A program made the position numbers and the translations under genes. Shown here one piece after another: positions 25,305 through 27,500 of a stretch of DNA of 27,500 nucleotides (positions within the stretch are counted from its first letter, which is position 1; every line of letters starts with the position of its first letter). Source of the stretch: Paratrimastix pyriformis (taxonomy: Eukaryota; Preaxostyla; Paratrimastigidae); assembly GCA_027972325.1 (NCBI GenBank), contig JAPMOS010000068.1, positions 30,001 to 57,500 on the forward strand. The letters are read 5' to 3'. The notes beneath the pieces were generated by a model that saw nothing but the letters and a program-made list of their open reading frames with translations, did not search any database and was not told the origin of the DNA.

Positions 25305-26443
25305 TTACTCTAACTGACAGGCAGCCTCGCTGGCGATGCGATCAATCTCGCTATCGCCCTGGCCGCCCTCACCCTCGGGGTACTCCAACAGCCCACGGAG
25401 TTGAGCCAGGGTCGTAGGGTCAGCCGCTGGGCTGGCGGCACTGCGGGCCACCGGTGCTGGGCTTGGCAGTTGCTGCGGAAGTCGGGTTAGGAGATTGGGG
25501 ATATGGCCAGGGGGTGCTGCAGACCATGGGAGTTCGCTCGGGGCCGGCCATCAGGACCTGAGGCCCCCGGCTGCGTCGGGCGGCACTCCCCGGGGTACCA
25601 GCCCCCTGGCCATGGCCATGGCCCGGGTGCCCCTGCTGCTGGTGGTGGGGCGAGGCAAACTGGTCAAAGGAGGCCAGTGATTGCTCCAGCTCATCCAGGG
25701 GCGGATACCCGGTTGGGGCCTCGGGGCTATGGGCCGTTGGGGTCATGCCGCCATGCGGGGCCATCCCAGGGCGCCGCTGTGTCGGGGGGGAAAGGCGGTT
25801 GTCGTGAGAAAACGGGACCGCCACCTGACCGGCGCAGGCAGGCAGCAATGAACAAAGGGGGGAGGGAGGGAGGGAGGGAGGGAGGAGGGGAGGGAGGGAG
25901 GGGGGGAGGGGGAGGGAGGGGAGGGGAGGGAGGGAGGGAGGAGGGAGGGGAGGGAGGGAGGGAGGAGGGAGGGAGGGGGAGGGAGGGAGGGAGGGAGGGA
26001 GGGAGGGAGGGAGGGAGGGAGGGAGGGGCACAGCCCAGATGAAAAGCAAAAGGAAAAGGAAAAGGGACATGCACAAGGTGGAATGGAACAAACCAGAGGG
26101 GAAGGATGGAAGGACGGACCTGCGGACAATGGACCCCAGGTGGTAGCAGCGAGTAGCGGCACCACCAGATATAGCAGGGAGAGCACGCACACCCAACGAA
26201 CGACCGGTCCATATGTCCAGTCCCTTCGGAGCGAATCGCGCACCCAACCACCCCTTCACCACATCGGCCCGTCATGTGCATAAGTGAACATCGGCGCGCA
26301 ACACCGAACCCGAAAGCTTCGGGTGGGAACCCGGGCTCCCGTCCGCCGAAGCGGATAGCAGCCGAAGTAGGCCGCCAAGACCCGATGAGCATCGGGAGAG
26401 CCATGTGCACTCTCTGATCAAAGGACGCAGCCGAAGCTGCCTT

Positions 26444-26487
<44 letters not shown>

Positions 26488-27426
26488 GGGCTCTAGCCAG
26501 CACATCAGCAGCATACGGTGGGGGCGGTGGTGGTGAGGAGGGCAGTGGGGGATAGCGATAACGACCTGTGGGGTGGTTGCCCTGACCCGGGCGGGTGATG
26601 TCGACGCGGCGTATGCGCGCGGGGGCCCCGGGATCCGGGAGGGCGGCAGGGCGGAGTAACCCCCGGTCCTGGTGGGGGTCGAGGGCCCGGCCCGTTGGGT
26701 GGGCGAGGGGTGCCGCAGGGTCGGGATGCGGGTTGCTGCGGGCTGGGGCGGCGGCGGTGGGGCAGCGACGGCGGCCGGGGCGGCGGACAGGGCCGCGCTG
26801 AGCGAGTCGAGCGTCTCGGGGGTCATGTCCGGACGGACCGCCAGGCAGAGTCCTGGGTGACCATGACGAGGATGAGGATGAGGGGACAGCCTGGTCTTCC
26901 GATCTTGGCGCCGGTGGCACCGGCGTGGGAAGAGGGGAAGAGGGGGGAGAGGGGGAGAGTGGAGGCTGGTTGCCGGACCGAAGACCTCCGCCATCTCGTT
27001 CTGGGTGGCCTCCAGCTGGCTCAGGTGGCCCTGCAAACGGGCGCGCTGGGAAGGGGGGAAAAAAAAAAGAAAGAAAAAAGAGTTTTGACCCCTGAGGGAT
27101 TTGAACCCCCAACCTATCGATCTGGAGTCGATTGCGCTGCCATTGCGCCAAGGAGTCGTATAGGAAAGGACAGCCCGCCCAAAGTCCATGCCCTTCCCGG
27201 AACGACCAAGTGAGGAATCTATCCTCATCAGCCACCAGCCACCAGCCACCAACCACCAACCACCAGCATCATCACCACCTCTGCTGCAGACATAGTCCGT
27301 GTTGAGCTTGGCCACGCGGCTCTTGTGCGAGCGCAGCCCCACGGGGCCCCGCCGTGCCGCGGCGGCCTCTTGCAGGTCGAGGTCGTGCGCCTGGCGCTCA
27401 AACTGCTGCTTCTCGTGGCCAAGCCG
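25305..27426 (-). CDS. Coiled-coil, proline-rich protein of unknown family (5' end beyond window)
   Basis: Exons: 27426-27292, 27045-26979, 26852-26587, 25776-25525, 25472-25305. Phases fit at all four junctions, giving 295 residues so far. The first two exons form a charged coiled coil (HEKQQFERQAHDLDLQEAAA, RVAKLNTDY, ARLQGHLSQLEATQNEMAEV). A Pro/Ala/Thr-rich middle follows (ALSAAPAAVAAPPPP, TPTRTGGYSALPPSRIPG), then YPPLDELEQSLASFDQFASP and a distinct acidic C-terminus (TLAQLRGLLEYPEGEGG, EIDRIASEAACQLE). I do not recognise the family; a scaffold or cytoskeletal linker is possible. The intron 27046-27291 contains tRNA-Trp, and the 810-base intron 25777-26586 contains a purine tract, a hairpin cluster and a (GT)n array. 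The intron upstream of 27426 runs off the window. Confidence 0.7.
25859..26028. repeat. Pure G/A tract of (GGGA)n, about 170 bases
   Basis: Every base is G or A on the plus strand, mostly GGGAGGGA units. On the coding (minus) strand it is CCCTCCCT inside the long intron. It meets the simple rule for G-quadruplexes many times over, and mirror repeats allow triplex DNA. Confidence 0.95.
26292..26440 (-). ncRNA. Candidate structured RNA: eight consecutive hairpins
   Basis: Stem-loops stand back to back at 26427-26440 (GCAGC-TTCG-GCTGC), 26396-26414, 26381-26396 (CCCGAT-GCTC-ATCGGG), 26358-26375, 26342-26355 (TCCGC-TTCG-GCGGA), 26325-26340, 26308-26324 (ACCCGAA-GCT-TTCGGGT) and 26292-26306. Two have the hyperstable C(UUCG)G loop only when read on the minus strand. 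In three stems the single imperfect pair is G-U on the minus strand but A-C on the plus strand. This points to the minus strand, the same as the host intron. It does not match tRNA, 5S, U1-U6, SRP or U3 as I know them. Whether it is transcribed as an RNA is inference. Confidence 0.5.
26445..26484. repeat. (GT)20 microsatellite beside the hairpin cluster
   Basis: Perfect dinucleotide array starting four bases after the last hairpin, in the same intron. Confidence 0.95.
27074..27079 (-). terminator. RNA polymerase III terminator of tRNA-Trp
   Basis: On the minus strand T6 begins six bases after the tRNA, with a second longer T run at about 27059-27068. Confidence 0.75.
27086..27157 (-). tRNA. 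tRNA-Trp (anticodon CCA)
   Basis: 72 bases: acceptor GACTCCT with AGGGGTC (one T-G pair), D arm GCGCAATGGCAGCGC, anticodon arm ATCGA-CTCCAGA-TCGAT with CCA, T arm GGGGG-TTCAAAT-CCCTC, discriminator A. It is in the same orientation as the coiled-coil gene whose intron holds it. Confidence 0.96.
27232..27275. repeat. (CCACCAA/CCACCAG)n short tandem repeat
   Basis: About six 7-base units between tRNA-Trp and the upstream exon, within the same intron. Confidence 0.85.
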
Positions 27427-27500
27427 CTATGGGGTTGGGGTGGTGATGATTGGATGACGGCATTAGATGATGATTGGATGGATGATGGTGAACGGATGAT
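27427..27500. other. Intron of the coiled-coil gene reaching the window edge
   Basis: GGATGATGATT-like sequence upstream (on the coding strand) of the CATAG acceptor at 27427; its donor lies outside. Confidence 0.6.

Noticed and set aside
25727-27259. 510-codon minus-strand frame with poly-(TH) and SLPPSLPP runs
   Set aside because: It crosses a tRNA gene, (GT)n and the (GGGA)n tract. The phase-verified exons of the coiled-coil gene use other frames.

Overview
This window looks like nuclear DNA of a GC-rich eukaryotic microbe. It holds intron-dense protein genes, three nuclear-type tRNA genes, a TATA box and very many microsatellites. The eEF1A lacks the roughly 12-residue insertion that marks animals and fungi, so the source is probably not an opisthokont. 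The leucine-rich-repeat protein at the left edge resembles, from memory only, a large family in Preaxostyla flagellates such as Paratrimastix. That placement is a weak inference.

Layout from left to right: (1) the 5' part of an intronless LRR-family gene (minus, runs off the left edge) and a decayed paralogue beside it; (2) an eight-exon OCA2/P-protein-like membrane transporter (plus, 3017-7787); (3) eEF1A, coronin and the ribosome-assembly factor PNO1, all minus, 8406-15497; (4) two multi-exon plus-strand genes, one of unknown family (15686-about 17713) and one with the C-terminal half of a condensation (NRPS-type) acyltransferase fold followed by a long P/Q/S/T-rich tail (18405-23231); (5) a membrane-anchored short-chain dehydrogenase (minus, 23631-25154); (6) a coiled-coil, proline-rich protein (minus, 25305 to beyond the right edge). 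The genes are unrelated housekeeping and accessory functions, not an operon-like system.

The most striking result is the splice signal. Exon structures could be rebuilt with consistent reading phase for 39 introns; 24 of these lie in genes with clear homologues. None uses the usual GTRAGT donor. The donors read GTCTGN or GTCCGN (rarely GTTCGT, GTCAGK or GTGCGT), with G at +5 in every case. Introns are often 48-60 nt. Longer ones hold microsatellites, poly-C tracts before the acceptor, all three tRNA genes, and one cluster of eight back-to-back hairpins that may be an undescribed structured RNA.
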